From the NCBI GenBank assembly GCA_937997605.1, contig CALLFD010000359.1:1-5562 (forward strand): DNA of 5,562 nucleotides, read 5' to 3'. Numbering within the stretch: position 1 is the stretch's first letter; each line of letters begins with the position of its first letter. Below the pieces are notes generated by a model, which made no database searches, was not told the origin of the DNA, and worked only from the letters and a program-made list of their open reading frames with translations. The position numbers and the translations under genes were made by a program. The stretch is from an uncultured Collinsella sp. (GTDB lineage: Bacteria; Actinomycetota; Coriobacteriia; Coriobacteriales; Coriobacteriaceae). Below, piece by piece: positions 5,432 to 5,562 of the stretch.

Positions 5432-5562
5432 AGGTTTGGCTGAAGCCGTTTTTGCCATTTATTGAGGAATCGTTTTTTGCTTTACTGGCGTCTGCTGATG
5501 TGGGGGTCCGTATTTTGTTGCTATGGGGGAGGGGCTTGTCGAGAAGTTCTGTAGGACCTTTG
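5432..5562 (+). other. Downstream intergenic end of window
   Basis: No gene was seen. Just after the argH stop, GGC-TGAA-GCC (5438-5447) followed by GTTTTT could be a very short terminator, but a 3-bp stem is too weak to call. A second T-run (5472-5477) follows. The T-rich 5450-5520 stretch may hold a promoter for the next gene, but no clear boxes were found. Confidence 0.35.

Overview
The window is chromosomal DNA from a high-GC bacterium. Coding regions use mostly G/C third positions, and the mix of genes and protein sequences looks like Collinsella or a related Coriobacteriia member (Actinomycetota). That placement is inference from sequence style; no search was run.

Layout: (1) 1-593 (+) is the 3' end of DNA polymerase I (polA), followed by a terminator-like hairpin. 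(2) 729-858 is a near-perfect 34-bp inverted repeat enclosing a second hairpin, lying between convergent genes. (3) 870-1697 (-) is a Cof-type HAD-family phosphatase. (4) 1698-2251 is a long divergent intergenic region. It holds an unlabelled 24-codon ORF (1972-2046) with a strong ribosome binding site; six of its last ten codons are Arg, ending in Arg-Arg-Arg-stop. A hairpin with a U-rich tail follows at once, then a long-range RNA stem. (5) 2252-3478 (+) is argG, argininosuccinate synthase. (6) 3479-4000 holds two weak hairpins, a strong GC-rich terminator-like hairpin, an unrecognised 56-codon small ORF (3712-3882) with a strong ribosome binding site, and a gap with competing short hairpins. 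(7) 4001-5431 (+) is argH, argininosuccinate lyase. (8) 5432-5562 is non-coding as far as seen.

argG and argH encode the last two steps of arginine synthesis, citrulline plus aspartate to argininosuccinate and then to arginine plus fumarate. They are adjacent and co-oriented, but about 520 bases containing a terminator-like hairpin separate them, so they are probably controlled partly independently. The most interesting signal is upstream of argG. The Arg-rich mini-ORF, Arg codons that take part in a hairpin spanning its own stop, and the following terminator-like hairpin together look like an arginine leader-peptide attenuator. It would sense charged tRNA-Arg by ribosome stalling, as the trp and his leaders do for their amino acids. 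The small ORF before argH may be a second translated regulatory element or an independent small protein.
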